64,000 nt of DNA from Salinimicrobium flavum (lineage in GTDB: Bacteria > Bacteroidota > Bacteroidia > Flavobacteriales > Flavobacteriaceae). Of this stretch, positions 16,261 through 24,108 are shown piece after piece (the first letter of the stretch is position 1; each line of letters starts with the position of its first letter). The notes beneath the pieces were generated by a model, which worked only from the letters and a program-made list of their open reading frames with translations, was not told the origin of the DNA and made no database searches. The position numbers were made by a program, and so were the translations under genes. The stretch is taken from positions 1-64,000 of the forward strand of contig NZ_JBHULT010000008.1 of the NCBI RefSeq assembly GCF_042684505.1, read 5' to 3'.

Positions 16261-17160
16261 TTAATTCTTGGGATCCAGGTAATCTGGCGTTCCATCGCTG
16301 TTTGTATCAGGGAACGTTATGCTTCCGTCTTCATTGATGATGATCTCTTCACGCGTTGGTATAAAATCCCCGTCATCATCTGTATCAATGTAATTTGGCA
16401 GGTTGTCAGCGTCTGTATCGTCATTTCCAATGACCTCGTCTCCATCAAGGTCTTCCATCCATGAAGGAATTCCGTCACCGTCGTGATCAGCCTCATTCAC
16501 ACCATACAGGTGGAAAGTAAACACCAGCGGACTGTAAGATGGAATAGTAGTTTGAGAGGTAGCGAAATAACCAAGCCCTGAAGGCATGAACACGGCACCA
16601 ATTCCATAGTCGTTCTCCCACTTGATCGTATTGTCACTTAAGATCTCAAAGCCTGAAGCCCCTTTAAATTCGGTCATAGCCTGCCCAAATCCGGGAATAG
16701 TCCTGGTAAGGTCAAACCAAATAGGAGTTACCGAATTATCGAACATAGAACGGTCAAGTAGTTCACCCCGGTAACTTACAAAAGTAGAATCTGTAAATTT
16801 TGGCTGATCCTTTGCCCCTTCCCTTACTTTCAAAATATATACAGTATAGTCAACTTCGTTCCTGGTAACGATCTTGGTTTCCAAAAGATCAGATTGGATC
16901 AATGGCATCTTATCTGAATTGGCTTCATTGATGGTATCGATACGAATGGTGTAGTCAAAAGATTCAGCCGGATTCTCAAAATCTTCATAATTATAGAAAT
17001 GAGTTTCCAGGTAGGCCTTTAACGCTTCCTGGTCCTCTATTTCTTGTTCAGTCCTATCCCTTTCGGGTATTGGTTCAAAACCCGGATCATCGTCCTTATC
17101 ACAAGACATCAGCAAAGCTGTCGAAAAAACACAGGCAATTAAAAACTTATTCAATCTCAT
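16261..17160 (-). CDS. FKBP-type peptidylprolyl isomerase lipoprotein with C-terminal Asp-rich (thrombospondin-3-like) repeats
   Basis: 299 residues from ATG 17160; the frame extends one codon upstream to a TTG. The signal peptide ends LLMSC, a lipobox, and the mature N-terminus is CDKDDD: acidic residues right after Lys resemble the surface-export signal described for Bacteroidota lipoproteins. The FKBP domain covers about 110-220 (FVSYRGELLDRSMFDNS, IPGFGQAM, YGIGAVFMPSGLGYFA, PLVFTFHLY). It is followed by calcium-binding-type repeats (DHDGDGIPSWMEDLDGDEV, DTDADNLPNYIDTDDDGD, DTNSDGTPDYLD). Probably folds or stabilises envelope or surface proteins. Related lipoproteins occur in gliding-motility sets, but no gliding genes lie here. 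Confidence 0.9.
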   Translation of the reverse strand: MRLNKFLIACVFSTALLMSCDKDDDPGFEPIPERDRTEQEIEDQEALKAYLETHFYNYEDFENPAESFDYTIRIDTINEANSDKMPLIQSDLLETKIVTRNEVDYTVYILKVREGAKDQPKFTDSTFVSYRGELLDRSMFDNSVTPIWFDLTRTIPGFGQAMTEFKGASGFEILSDNTIKWENDYGIGAVFMPSGLGYFATSQTTIPSYSPLVFTFHLYGVNEADHDGDGIPSWMEDLDGDEVIGNDDTDADNLPNYIDTDDDGDFIPTREEIIINEDGSITFPDTNSDGTPDYLDPKN

Positions 17161-17239
17161 CAATACTTAATTTTAAAGGCCGCAAGATACAATATTCTTG
17201 TATTTTTGTTTAGGAATAACCGAGTTTTACTGCAAAAAT

Positions 17240-17635
17240 ATGAGAGTAGATAAGTTTTTATGGGGAGTGCGGTATTATAAGACCAGGAGCATTGCTACAG
17301 AAGCTTGTAAACAGGGGAAGGTCAGGGTCAATGAAGCAGTGATCAAACCCTCCCGGGATGTTCATCCCGGTGATAAGATAAGCATACGAAAGAACCAGAT
17401 CAATTACCAGATAGATGTGCTTGACCTGCCCCCTTCCAGAGTAGGTGCAAAACTGGTAAACTTGTATATAAATGACGTTACTCCAAAAGAGGAATTCGAT
17501 AAGCTGGAACTACTGAAATATTCCCGTGATTATTACAGAAAAAAAGGAACGGGAAGGCCCACCAAAAAAGACCGTAGGGAACTGGACGATTGGTTTGAAG
17601 GACCTGAGGAGGAGGAAAAGAAAAAGGAAGAATAA
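17240..17635 (+). CDS. S4-domain RNA-binding protein (Hsp15-like)
   Basis: 131 residues from ATG 17240. The N-terminal S4 fold (MRVDKFLWGVRYYKTRSIATEACKQGKVRVN, residues 1-55) is the signature of Hsp15, which in E. coli binds stalled 50S subunits carrying nascent chains. The tail is highly charged, ending EEEEKKKEE. A TATTTTTG -7 box sits at 17201-17208 without a clear TTG partner. The next gene follows after 65 nt. Confidence 0.9.
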   Translation: MRVDKFLWGVRYYKTRSIATEACKQGKVRVNEAVIKPSRDVHPGDKISIRKNQINYQIDVLDLPPSRVGAKLVNLYINDVTPKEEFDKLELLKYSRDYYRKKGTGRPTKKDRRELDDWFEGPEEEEKKKEE

Positions 17636-17700
17636 GTATTTCCTAAATCAAAGCAACAACCCAGACAGCAGTTTAGTATATTTAAAAAAACAAGATCCCC

Positions 17701-18204
17701 ATGAACAAGTCAGAAGTTTTTATCCTTGACCATATCCAGATAAGTCACAAGATCAAAAGGATCGCTTACCAGATCTATGAAAGCAACGTGGAAGAAGACA
17801 GGATCGTGCTCGCCGGAATTTTAAAAAACGGTTTTGAACTTGCTAAAAAACTAAAGGATGATCTTGAAAGGATCTCAGATCTTGAGATTGAACTTTGCGA
17901 GGTGAAGATCAACAAGAAAAACCCTCTGGACGAGATCGAGACTTCACTGCCTTCTTCAGAATATGAAAACCGCTCGATCATCCTGGTAGATGATGTTCTA
18001 AATTCAGGAACTACTTTGATCTACGGGGTTCGACACTTTCTTAAAGTTCCTTTAAAGCAATTCAGGACTGCCGTCCTGGTAGACCGAAGCCATAAAAAAT
18101 ATCCTGTAAAAGCAGATTTTAAAGGGATCTCACTTTCTACATCGCTCAATGAAACCGTGAAAGTGGATTTTACGGAAGGAAGGAACAGGGTAGAGTTAAT
18201 TTAG
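17701..18204 (+). CDS. Phosphoribosyltransferase family protein (PyrR/Hpt-like)
   Basis: 167 residues of type I phosphoribosyltransferase fold. The PRPP-binding loop is SIILVDDVLNSGTTL (about 97-111), preceded by hood elements like VLAGILKNGFELA. Most similar in shape to PyrR, the uracil phosphoribosyltransferase/pyr regulator. No pyr operon or attenuator is adjacent, so regulation of pyrimidine genes is not supported here. The stop overlaps the convergent aroK stop region by 9 nt. Confidence 0.85.
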   Translation: MNKSEVFILDHIQISHKIKRIAYQIYESNVEEDRIVLAGILKNGFELAKKLKDDLERISDLEIELCEVKINKKNPLDEIETSLPSSEYENRSIILVDDVLNSGTTLIYGVRHFLKVPLKQFRTAVLVDRSHKKYPVKADFKGISLSTSLNETVKVDFTEGRNRVELI

Positions 18205-18717
18205 GCATTTGAGAACTTCCTCTGCCACTGCCTCGGCAGTTTTCCCATCCGTACCAATTATTTGATCACTTTGATTGTAATAGAAGGTGCGCTCAAAAAG
18301 ATGTTTTCTAATAAAATCTTCCAGGGCTTCAGGTGAATCCAGGTGAGCTATCAGGGGTCTTTTATCCCGTTCCTTAAAAAGCCTTTCCTTAAGCTCCATA
18401 AGGCTCGCCTTAAGATAAATAAGGGTACTGCCGGGATCTTGCTTTAGCAATTCGACATTTTTCCCGTAACATGGGGTTCCCCCTCCCAAAGCAAGTACAA
18501 AGTCCTCGGGAGAATTAAGCAGGTCCTTCAAAATTTCGGTTTCTTTTCTTCGGAAATAGATCTCCCCTGACGATTTAAAGATCTCGGAAATACTTCTGCC
18601 TTCTCTCCTGCTTATTTCATGATCGAGATCCAGAAACCGGAAGCTCATTTTTTTAGCCAGCAGTGTGCCTACCGCCGTTTTTCCGGATCCCATATAACCT
18701 GAAAGAATAATTTTCAT
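18196..18717 (-). CDS. aroK: Shikimate kinase
   Basis: Phosphorylates shikimate at O3 in aromatic amino-acid synthesis. 173 residues from ATG 18717; the frame continues 18 codons upstream but without conservation. Walker A GYMGSGKTAVG (near residue 8), shikimate-binding DLDHEI and FRRKE, and ALGGGTPC are all present, with the lid Arg in ERDKRPL. Full length. Converges with the phosphoribosyltransferase gene, overlapping it by 9 nt at the 3' ends. Confidence 0.95.
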   Translation of the reverse strand: MKIILSGYMGSGKTAVGTLLAKKMSFRFLDLDHEISRREGRSISEIFKSSGEIYFRRKETEILKDLLNSPEDFVLALGGGTPCYGKNVELLKQDPGSTLIYLKASLMELKERLFKERDKRPLIAHLDSPEALEDFIRKHLFERTFYYNQSDQIIGTDGKTAEAVAEEVLKCLN

Positions 18718-18791
18718 GCCCTTAAAATGATGATTTTGAGGAGGTTTTCCTACCCATTTATATAGATGCACAAATTTATATCATTTTGTCC

Positions 18792-18821
18792 TTGAAAAAT
18801 AAATTAATGATGGTATATTTG
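18792..18821 (+). promoter_or_regulatory. Promoter of the tRNA-Lys cluster
   Basis: -33 TTG (18792-18794), 19-nt spacer, -7 TATATTTG (18814-18821). It lies 30 nt before the first tRNA. The 264-bp units downstream do not contain another such promoter just ahead of copies 2 and 3. Confidence 0.85.
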
Positions 18822-18851
18822 CACCCGCATTAGCAAAAATGCAACAAGGAA

Positions 18852-18924
18852 GATCTGGTAGCTCAGTTGGTAGAGCATCTCCCTTTTAAGGAGAGGGTCC
18901 TGGGTTCGAGCCCCAGCCAGATCA
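18852..18924 (+). tRNA. tRNA-Lys (anticodon TTT), copy 1
   Basis: Cloverleaf: acceptor GATCTGG/CCAGATC, D arm GCTC..GAGC, anticodon stem TCTCC/GGAGA with loop CTTTTAA, T arm CTGGG-TTCGAGC-CCCAG, discriminator A. CCA is not encoded. Confidence 0.98.
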
Positions 18925-19115
18925 CTAAATGAAATTCTGATCTTTCTGGGCGAGAAGCCTGTCCCGAGCAGCTGAACGAAGTGAAGCGTGTCGAGGGAAG
19001 CCCCCCGTCCGAATGGTGTTTGGCCCGGCGGACAGCCAGATCACGAAAAATGTTCAGGTCTTGTTAGATGGGAAATTCTCCCAACCAAAGATCTTCTTAT
19101 TGTTTTTATTTCAAT

Positions 19116-19188
19116 GATCTGGTAGCTCAGTTGGTAGAGCATCTCCCTTTTAAGGAGAGGGTCCTGGGTTCGAGCCCCAGCCAGATCA
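19116..19188 (+). tRNA. tRNA-Lys (TTT), copy 2
   Basis: Identical in sequence to copy 1, 264 bp downstream. Its only apparent promoter is the one before copy 1, so it is probably processed from one long transcript. Confidence 0.98.
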
Positions 19189-19379
19189 CTAAATGAAATT
19201 CTGATCTTTCTGGGCGAGAAGCCTGTCCCGAGCAGCTGAACGAAGTGAAGCGTGTCGAGGGAAGCCCCCCGTCCGAATGGTGTTTGGCCCGGCGGACAGC
19301 CAGATCACGAAAAATGTTCAGGTCTTGTTAGATGGGAAATTCTCCCAACCAAAGATCTTCTTATTGTTTTTATTTCAAT

Positions 19380-19452
19380 GATCTGGTAGCTCAGTTGGTA
19401 GAGCATCTCCCTTTTAAGGAGAGGGTCCTGGGTTCGAGCCCCAGCCAGATCA
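19380..19452 (+). tRNA. tRNA-Lys (TTT), copy 3
   Basis: Identical in sequence to copies 1 and 2. It is followed by the diverged third spacer and then by tRNA-Leu. Confidence 0.98.
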
Positions 19453-19734
19453 CTAAATGAAATTCTGATCTTTCTGGGCGAGAAGCCTGTCCCGAGCAGC
19501 TGAACGAAGTGAAGCGTGTCGAGGGAAGCCCCCGTCCGAATGGTGTTTGGCCGGGTGGACAGCCAGATCACGAAAAATGTTCAGATCTTGTTGGGCGAGA
19601 AACCTGTCCTGAGCGAAACCTTTTAGCGAAGTCGAAGGAAGCCCCAACCAGATTTATATTTATTGCCAGGTCTTTTGAAAAGGATTTACCAGGCCCGAGG
19701 CCGACAGATTTCCGTTATTTTCACAAGCAAAATT

Positions 19735-19818
19735 GCCCAGGTGCTGGAACTGGTAGACAGGCATGGTTGAGGGCCATGTGTCCATTAGGGCGTGCGGGTT
19801 CGAGTCCCGCTCTGGGCA
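19735..19818 (+). tRNA. tRNA-Leu (anticodon GAG)
   Basis: 84-nt class II tRNA: acceptor GCCCAGG/TCTGGGC, anticodon stem CATGG/CCATG with loop TTGAGGG, long variable arm, T arm GCGGG-TTCGAGT-CCCGC, discriminator A. No encoded CCA. A CTTTTTTATT run follows and could help stop transcription. Confidence 0.96.
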
Positions 19819-20009
19819 CTTTTTTATTACTTATTACCCCTTTCAAACTTTCTCCGCTAAAATTCTCTTTTCTGTTAAAAGCATCAACCTTTTACAGAAT
19901 CCCCTTACATTTATACTAAAAATCTGTTAATCACTCATTTACAGAATGAAGAAGCTGAAAAAATTTCTATTTTTATAATAGTTAATAATAACAGGCTCAC
20001 AGGAACGTC

Positions 20010-20432
20010 ATGCAAATTCAGTTATACTCCCAGCTACTACGCCTAGATCTTTCTAACGATCATCTTCTTCAGATGTATTATGTTCTTTATTATGATCTGC
20101 CGCAGGAAGAAAAGGAAATGACTGATAATATAGCACGACTCATCGAAATAAGAGAAAAGACCAAGCTCGAATTAAGAAGACTGTTGTTCAACATCAAGAA
20201 TTCCCTTCACCTGAATAAGATCACTACAGCTATCCTGGAGTTTCTTCCTGTATTTCTGAAACTGGATTATTTGGCAAGAAACACCTTCAACACCCCTAAC
20301 TGGAAGCTGTGTTATGAAAAAGAGAAAAAGAATATCAGATTGTATTACGAAACCCTCTACAATCAAAACATCCCGGCTTCAACAGTAGATATGCTGGTGA
20401 AACAAAAAAAGAAGCTGGAGTCCCTACCATAA
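20010..20432 (+). CDS. Orphan protein of unknown function, 140 aa
   Basis: I do not recognise this protein. It is 140 residues, without a signal peptide, and rich in Leu, Lys, Glu and Tyr. Predicted character is mostly helical (EEKEMTDNIARLIEIREKTKLELRRLL about 32-60; a more hydrophobic stretch FLPVFLKLDYLARN about 79-92). It ends in a basic patch VKQKKKLESLP. It starts at ATG 20010, about 190 nt after tRNA-Leu, and its stop lies 5 nt before a structured RNA element with a terminator, so the two probably share a transcript. It could be a real lineage-specific gene or a remnant of an element that used the neighbouring tRNA; nothing in it decides this. Confidence 0.55.
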   Translation: MQIQLYSQLLRLDLSNDHLLQMYYVLYYDLPQEEKEMTDNIARLIEIREKTKLELRRLLFNIKNSLHLNKITTAILEFLPVFLKLDYLARNTFNTPNWKLCYEKEKKNIRLYYETLYNQNIPASTVDMLVKQKKKLESLP

Positions 20433-20437
20433 CATAA

Positions 20438-20523
20438 TAGATGAGAATCAGAGTAATTTTTACTGGGGGGCAAAAATTACTTTACGAAACTTCGGTGGTA
20501 AAACACCGGAGCCTTCTCATCTA
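20438..20523 (+). ncRNA. Putative structured RNA, three-way junction with a G6 loop
   Basis: Closing stem: 20438-20447 pairs perfectly with 20514-20523 (10 bp). Inside, stem 1 is 20452-20461 with 20472-20481 (10 bp, AGTAATTTTT/AAAAATTACT), with a 10-nt loop containing GGGGGG. Stem 2 is 20490-20497 with 20504-20511 (8 bp, one G-U), loop GTAAAA. Single-stranded linkers are TCAG, TTACGAAA and CC. A terminator follows at 20533-20554 on the same strand, so the plus strand is the transcript. It may be a 3'-UTR domain of the 20010 gene or a processed small RNA. It matches no riboswitch or RNA family I know. Confidence 0.6.
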
Positions 20524-20532
20524 CTTTTTGAG

Positions 20533-20554
20533 AGGCAATCCTTTTGGATTGCCT
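20533..20554 (+). terminator. Rho-independent terminator after the structured RNA
   Basis: Stem AGGCAATCC / GGATTGCCT (20533-20541 / 20546-20554), TTTT loop, followed by a run of T and TTTG. On the minus strand the hairpin is not followed by T's, so it serves the plus strand. Confidence 0.92.
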
Positions 20555-20576
20555 TTTTTGTTTCTTTATTATTCAA

Positions 20577-21350
20577 TCAGGCATCCCCACCCTTTAACAA
20601 AGAATTGATCTGCTGATTCATTACAGCAAGCTCCTGTTTAAGATGGTCTACAACCTCCTCCAGAGACTTTATTCTCCCCTTAAAGTCCTTATTGTCTGGA
20701 GCCAATAGAACACTACTTATTTTTCCTTTAACCAGCATGAGCTCCCGGAGTTCTTTTCTGGAAATATTTTGCTCCTGTAGTTCACCATCTTCAGGATTAT
20801 CACTTTCAAGCAGAATAACGTCAGGATCTGGATTCACCCTGAAACGTTTGATAAGTATCCTATCTGTGAGTACCGCAAGTACGACCGAACCCTCGAGGGT
20901 ATTATCTATTTCTTTTTGAGGCTCACAGATCACGATGTCACCCGGTATGATAGTGGGTAACATACTTTTACCATCTACCTCAAAAAGTTTCTGGCCTTCG
21001 ATAGGTTCAAAACCCGGTATGCGGTACCAGTCATATTCCTGATGGTTTTCCTTGTCGGGATAATTCTTTAAAAATCCCGCCTGTGCTTCTGCACGTACCA
21101 ATGGGATGAATCCGCTTGAATTGGAGATTTCCACAAGGTGTTTGTTACCAGTAAGAATATAATCTGCAGGAATACCATAAAGCTTGCTTAATTTAATGAT
21201 GTGTTCAGCGACGATACCGTTTTGCGAATTTTCTATAAGCGAGTAGGCTGCCTGAGAGATAAAGAGTTTTTGGGCAATAAATGATTGAGAAAACTTACGG
21301 GACTTCCGCAGTTCCTTTATGCGCTTTCCTATTGCTTCTCTGGTTTTCAT
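20577..21350 (-). CDS. XRE-type HTH repressor with a LexA/CI-like S24 peptidase domain
   Basis: 257 residues from ATG 21350. N-terminal helix-turn-helix, about 1-65 (GKRIKELRKSRKFSQSFIAQKLFISQAAYSLIENS). The C-terminal S24 domain, about 95-200, keeps the parts needed for self-cleavage: an Ala-Gly bond in RAEAQAGF, Ser in VDGKSMLPT and Lys in DRILIKRF. A coiled-coil tail follows (about 222-250, IKSLEEVVDHLKQELAVMNQQINSL). Such proteins are usually repressors inactivated by RecA-stimulated cleavage. No recognisable SOS or phage gene is adjacent, so the regulon is unknown. It converges on the structured RNA. Confidence 0.88.
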   Translation of the reverse strand: MKTREAIGKRIKELRKSRKFSQSFIAQKLFISQAAYSLIENSQNGIVAEHIIKLSKLYGIPADYILTGNKHLVEISNSSGFIPLVRAEAQAGFLKNYPDKENHQEYDWYRIPGFEPIEGQKLFEVDGKSMLPTIIPGDIVICEPQKEIDNTLEGSVVLAVLTDRILIKRFRVNPDPDVILLESDNPEDGELQEQNISRKELRELMLVKGKISSVLLAPDNKDFKGRIKSLEEVVDHLKQELAVMNQQINSLLKGGDA

Positions 21351-21601
21351 GTAGGGATGATGACTTACCAAAAACAAAGGTCGCACTAATAATGTTTTAT
21401 TCAATAAGTTATAACTATTAATAATAGAACCTATTAAAATTTAGCTAAAAGAACATAAATATTACCATCAGTTTTAAGAGGAAAATTCCGGTCTTATTAA
21501 TGGGCTGATGATTCAATCCATTCATTACGGAAATTAAAATTTTTTTGCCGGTTTTAACATTGCAGAATTATTGAATGTTAACATATTGCAGAAAATCTTA
21601 C
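21351..21601. other. AT-rich intergenic region upstream of the S24 repressor
   Basis: About 250 bp with no credible ORF. It contains short inverted motifs such as TTATAACTATTAATAATAG (about 21409-21427) and TTGAATGTTAACATATTG (21571-21588). One may be the repressor's own operator, but no clear dyad is repeated. Confidence 0.35.
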
Positions 21602-21608
21602 AAAAAAA

Positions 21609-21627
21609 CTCCCGCCGGTGGCGGGAG
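21609..21627 (-). terminator. Terminator of aconitase
   Basis: Minus-strand stem CTCCCGCC / GGCGGGAG with a 3-nt loop, followed by seven T's (21608-21602). It lies 26 nt after the acn stop. Confidence 0.95.
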
Positions 21628-21653
21628 ACTTAATCATATATTTTTTGACCTGT

Positions 21654-23921
21654 TTATGCAGCATTATGCTTTTTGATAAGATTAAGAGCAGAACCTTCCT
21701 TGTACCATTCTATTTGGGGTTGATTATAGGTATGGTTTGCCTTAATGGTATGGTTGCTACCGTCTGCATGTACGATCTCAATGGTCAGTTGCCTGTCTGG
21801 CGCGAAATTTTCAAGATCTGTAAAGTTAAAGGTGTCATCTTCCTGTATCAGGTCATAATCACTTTCATTAGCGAAGGTGATCCCAAGCATTCCCTGTTTT
21901 TTAAGGTTTGTCTCATGAATACGGGCGAAAGATTTAACCAGCACCACTTTCACCCCTAAATGTCTTGGCTCCATTGCCGCATGTTCCCGGGAAGAACCTT
22001 CCCCATAGTTATGGTCACCTACAACCACCGTTGGAACTCCTGCTGCCTTATACGCACGTTGTACATTAGGTACACCATCATACTCACCGGTTATCTGGTT
22101 CTTGACAAAATTGGTCTTTTTATTGAAGGCATTTACAGCGCCAATCAACATGTTATTCGAAATGTTATCCAGGTGACCTCTAAAACGTAACCACGGCCCG
22201 GCCATGGAAATATGGTCTGTAGTACATTTCCCGAATGCCTTGATAAGGAGTTTCGCACCCATAAGGTTCTCACCGTCCCATGGCGTAAAGGGCTCCAGCA
22301 ATTGCAGTCTTTCTGAAGTAGTACTCACTTTAACTTCTACCGAAGCTCCGTCTTCGGTGGGAGCCAGGTATCCAGGATCTTCTACATCAAACCCTTTTGG
22401 CGGTAATTCCAATCCTGTTGGTTCTTCCAGTTTCACGTACTCCCCGTCTTCATTCAATAAGGTGTCTGTTGTAGGATCAAAGTCCAGTCTTCCCGAGATC
22501 GCTATTGCGGCCACCATTTCAGGAGAACCAACAAATGCGTGAGTATTGGGATTTCCGTCTGCTCTTTTAGAGAAGTTTCGGTTAAAGGAGTGTACAATGG
22601 TATTCTTCTCCTCATCTTTGCGGTCACTTCGGTCCCATTGACCAATACAAGGTCCACAGGCATTCGTGAAGATAGTAGCATCAAGATCTTCAAAGATCTG
22701 TAACAAGCCATCTCTTTCCGCAGTAAAACGTATGGTTTCAGAGCCCGGGTTAATCCCAAAATCAGATTTCGCTTTTACTTTTTTCTCAACTGCCTGCCGG
22801 GCAATAGATGCTGCACGGGTAAGGTCTTCATAAGAGGAGTTGGTACACGAGCCTATAAGCCCCCAGTCCACATTGATAGGCCAGTCGTGCTCTTTTGCTT
22901 TTTGTCCCATTTCTGAAATAGGGGTTGCCAGATCTGGAGTAAAAGGACCGTTTAGGTGAGGTTTCAACTCAGAAAGGTTGATCTCTATCACCTGATCAAA
23001 ATATTGCTCAGGATTAGCATAAACTTCAGCATCGCCGGTAAGGTGTTCCTTCACTGCATCAGCAGCCTCAGCTACATCTGCCCGGTTTGTAGCCCGCAGG
23101 TATCGAGCCATAGATTCATCATATCCAAAAGTAGAGGTAGTTGCTCCTACCTCAGCTCCCATGTTACAGATAGTTCCTTTTCCTGTGGCAGACATAGATT
23201 CTGCGCCTTCTCCAAAGTATTCAATGATAGCTCCTGTACCACCTTTTACAGTAAGTATACCGGCCACTTTTAAGATCACATCCTTAGGAGCGGTCCACCC
23301 TGAGAGTTTTCCGGTAAGTTTGACTCCTATTAGTTTCGGAAATTTAAGTTCCCACGCCATTCCTGCCATAACATCAACAGCATCTGCCCCTCCTACTCCA
23401 ATGGCCACCATTCCAAGTCCTCCTGCATTCACGGTATGTGAATCTGTCCCAATCATCATTCCTCCGGGGAAAGCGTAATTCTCAAGGACAACCTGGTGAA
23501 TGATACCGGCTCCCGGTTTCCAGAACCCTATCCCGTACTTATTGGAAACAGACTCTAAAAAGTCAAAAACCTCATCGCTTGATTTCTTTGCACTGGGAAG
23601 ATCGAACTGAGCTCCCAGCTTTGCTTGTATTAGGTGATCACAGTGGACGGTGGTTGGTACCGCAACATTCTTTTTTCCAGCCTGCATGAATTGCAACAAA
23701 GCCATTTGAGCTGTTGCATCCTGACAAGCTATCCTGTCCGGAGCAAATTCCACATAATCCTTACCACGAGTAAAACCTTTTGTTGTATTTCCTTCCCATA
23801 AATGAGAATAAAGGATTTTCTCTGAAAGGGTTAAAGGTTTTCCAACGACTTCACGTGCAGTATTCACACGTTCTGCCATTTGACTGTAAACCTTTTTGAT
23901 CATATCAATATCGTAAGCCAT
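21654..23921 (-). CDS. Aconitate hydratase (mitochondrial-type)
   Basis: Isomerises citrate to isocitrate in the TCA cycle. 755 residues; size and N-terminus (VNTAREVVGKPLTLSEKILYSHL) match the mitochondrial-type clade found in Bacteroidota rather than E. coli AcnA/AcnB. [4Fe-4S] ligands are Cys in LIGSCTNSSYEDL and the two cysteines of NACGPCIGQWDR. The swivel domain carries GEGSSREHAAMEPRHLG. Single gene with its own terminator; 187 nt to the next gene, of AT-rich sequence with a loose GGTAATT/AATTACC inverted repeat upstream of the start. Confidence 0.96.
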   Translation of the reverse strand: MAYDIDMIKKVYSQMAERVNTAREVVGKPLTLSEKILYSHLWEGNTTKGFTRGKDYVEFAPDRIACQDATAQMALLQFMQAGKKNVAVPTTVHCDHLIQAKLGAQFDLPSAKKSSDEVFDFLESVSNKYGIGFWKPGAGIIHQVVLENYAFPGGMMIGTDSHTVNAGGLGMVAIGVGGADAVDVMAGMAWELKFPKLIGVKLTGKLSGWTAPKDVILKVAGILTVKGGTGAIIEYFGEGAESMSATGKGTICNMGAEVGATTSTFGYDESMARYLRATNRADVAEAADAVKEHLTGDAEVYANPEQYFDQVIEINLSELKPHLNGPFTPDLATPISEMGQKAKEHDWPINVDWGLIGSCTNSSYEDLTRAASIARQAVEKKVKAKSDFGINPGSETIRFTAERDGLLQIFEDLDATIFTNACGPCIGQWDRSDRKDEEKNTIVHSFNRNFSKRADGNPNTHAFVGSPEMVAAIAISGRLDFDPTTDTLLNEDGEYVKLEEPTGLELPPKGFDVEDPGYLAPTEDGASVEVKVSTTSERLQLLEPFTPWDGENLMGAKLLIKAFGKCTTDHISMAGPWLRFRGHLDNISNNMLIGAVNAFNKKTNFVKNQITGEYDGVPNVQRAYKAAGVPTVVVGDHNYGEGSSREHAAMEPRHLGVKVVLVKSFARIHETNLKKQGMLGITFANESDYDLIQEDDTFNFTDLENFAPDRQLTIEIVHADGSNHTIKANHTYNQPQIEWYKEGSALNLIKKHNAA

Positions 23922-24108
23922 AATCTTGAATTTTATTTTTTTCTGAAGTCCAGCAAAATTACTAATTATAGACGGTAATTAAAAATTACAACCAAATACG
24001 AATATTAAATGAATTTAATTCAATAATTGTAAAAAATTACCATCGTAATTTAAGCACAAGGCATAATTTTGGGTTAGAAATGAGAAAATGATAATTTCGG
24101 AAGGCTTT

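Larger units (their letters stand above)
18852..19571 (+). repeat. Tandem triplication of a 264-bp tRNA-Lys unit
   Basis: Units begin at 18852, 19116 and 19380 (spacing exactly 264 bp). Units 1 and 2 look identical over their whole length. Unit 3 follows them to about 19584 with a few changes (one C lost in the C-run, GGGTGG for GGCGG) and then diverges. Each spacer carries a dispersed repeat of the type CTGTCCCGAGC...GTCGAGGGAAG and an 11-bp copy of the tRNA 3' end (AGCCAGATCAC, for example 19034-19044). Confidence 0.95.

Noticed and set aside
17201..17208. Promoter for the S4 gene
   Set aside because: A TATTTTTG box is present but no TTG at a permitted distance; kept only as a remark in the gene entry.
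19305..19571. Antisense frame across tRNA-Lys copy 3
   Set aside because: The 'GARTQDPLLKREMLYQLSYQ'-like string is the well-known false protein produced by the reverse strand of a tRNA gene.
20438..20523. Retron msr/msd RNA
   Set aside because: Closed by an inverted repeat like a retron, but no reverse transcriptase frame is adjacent and the branching-G context is absent.
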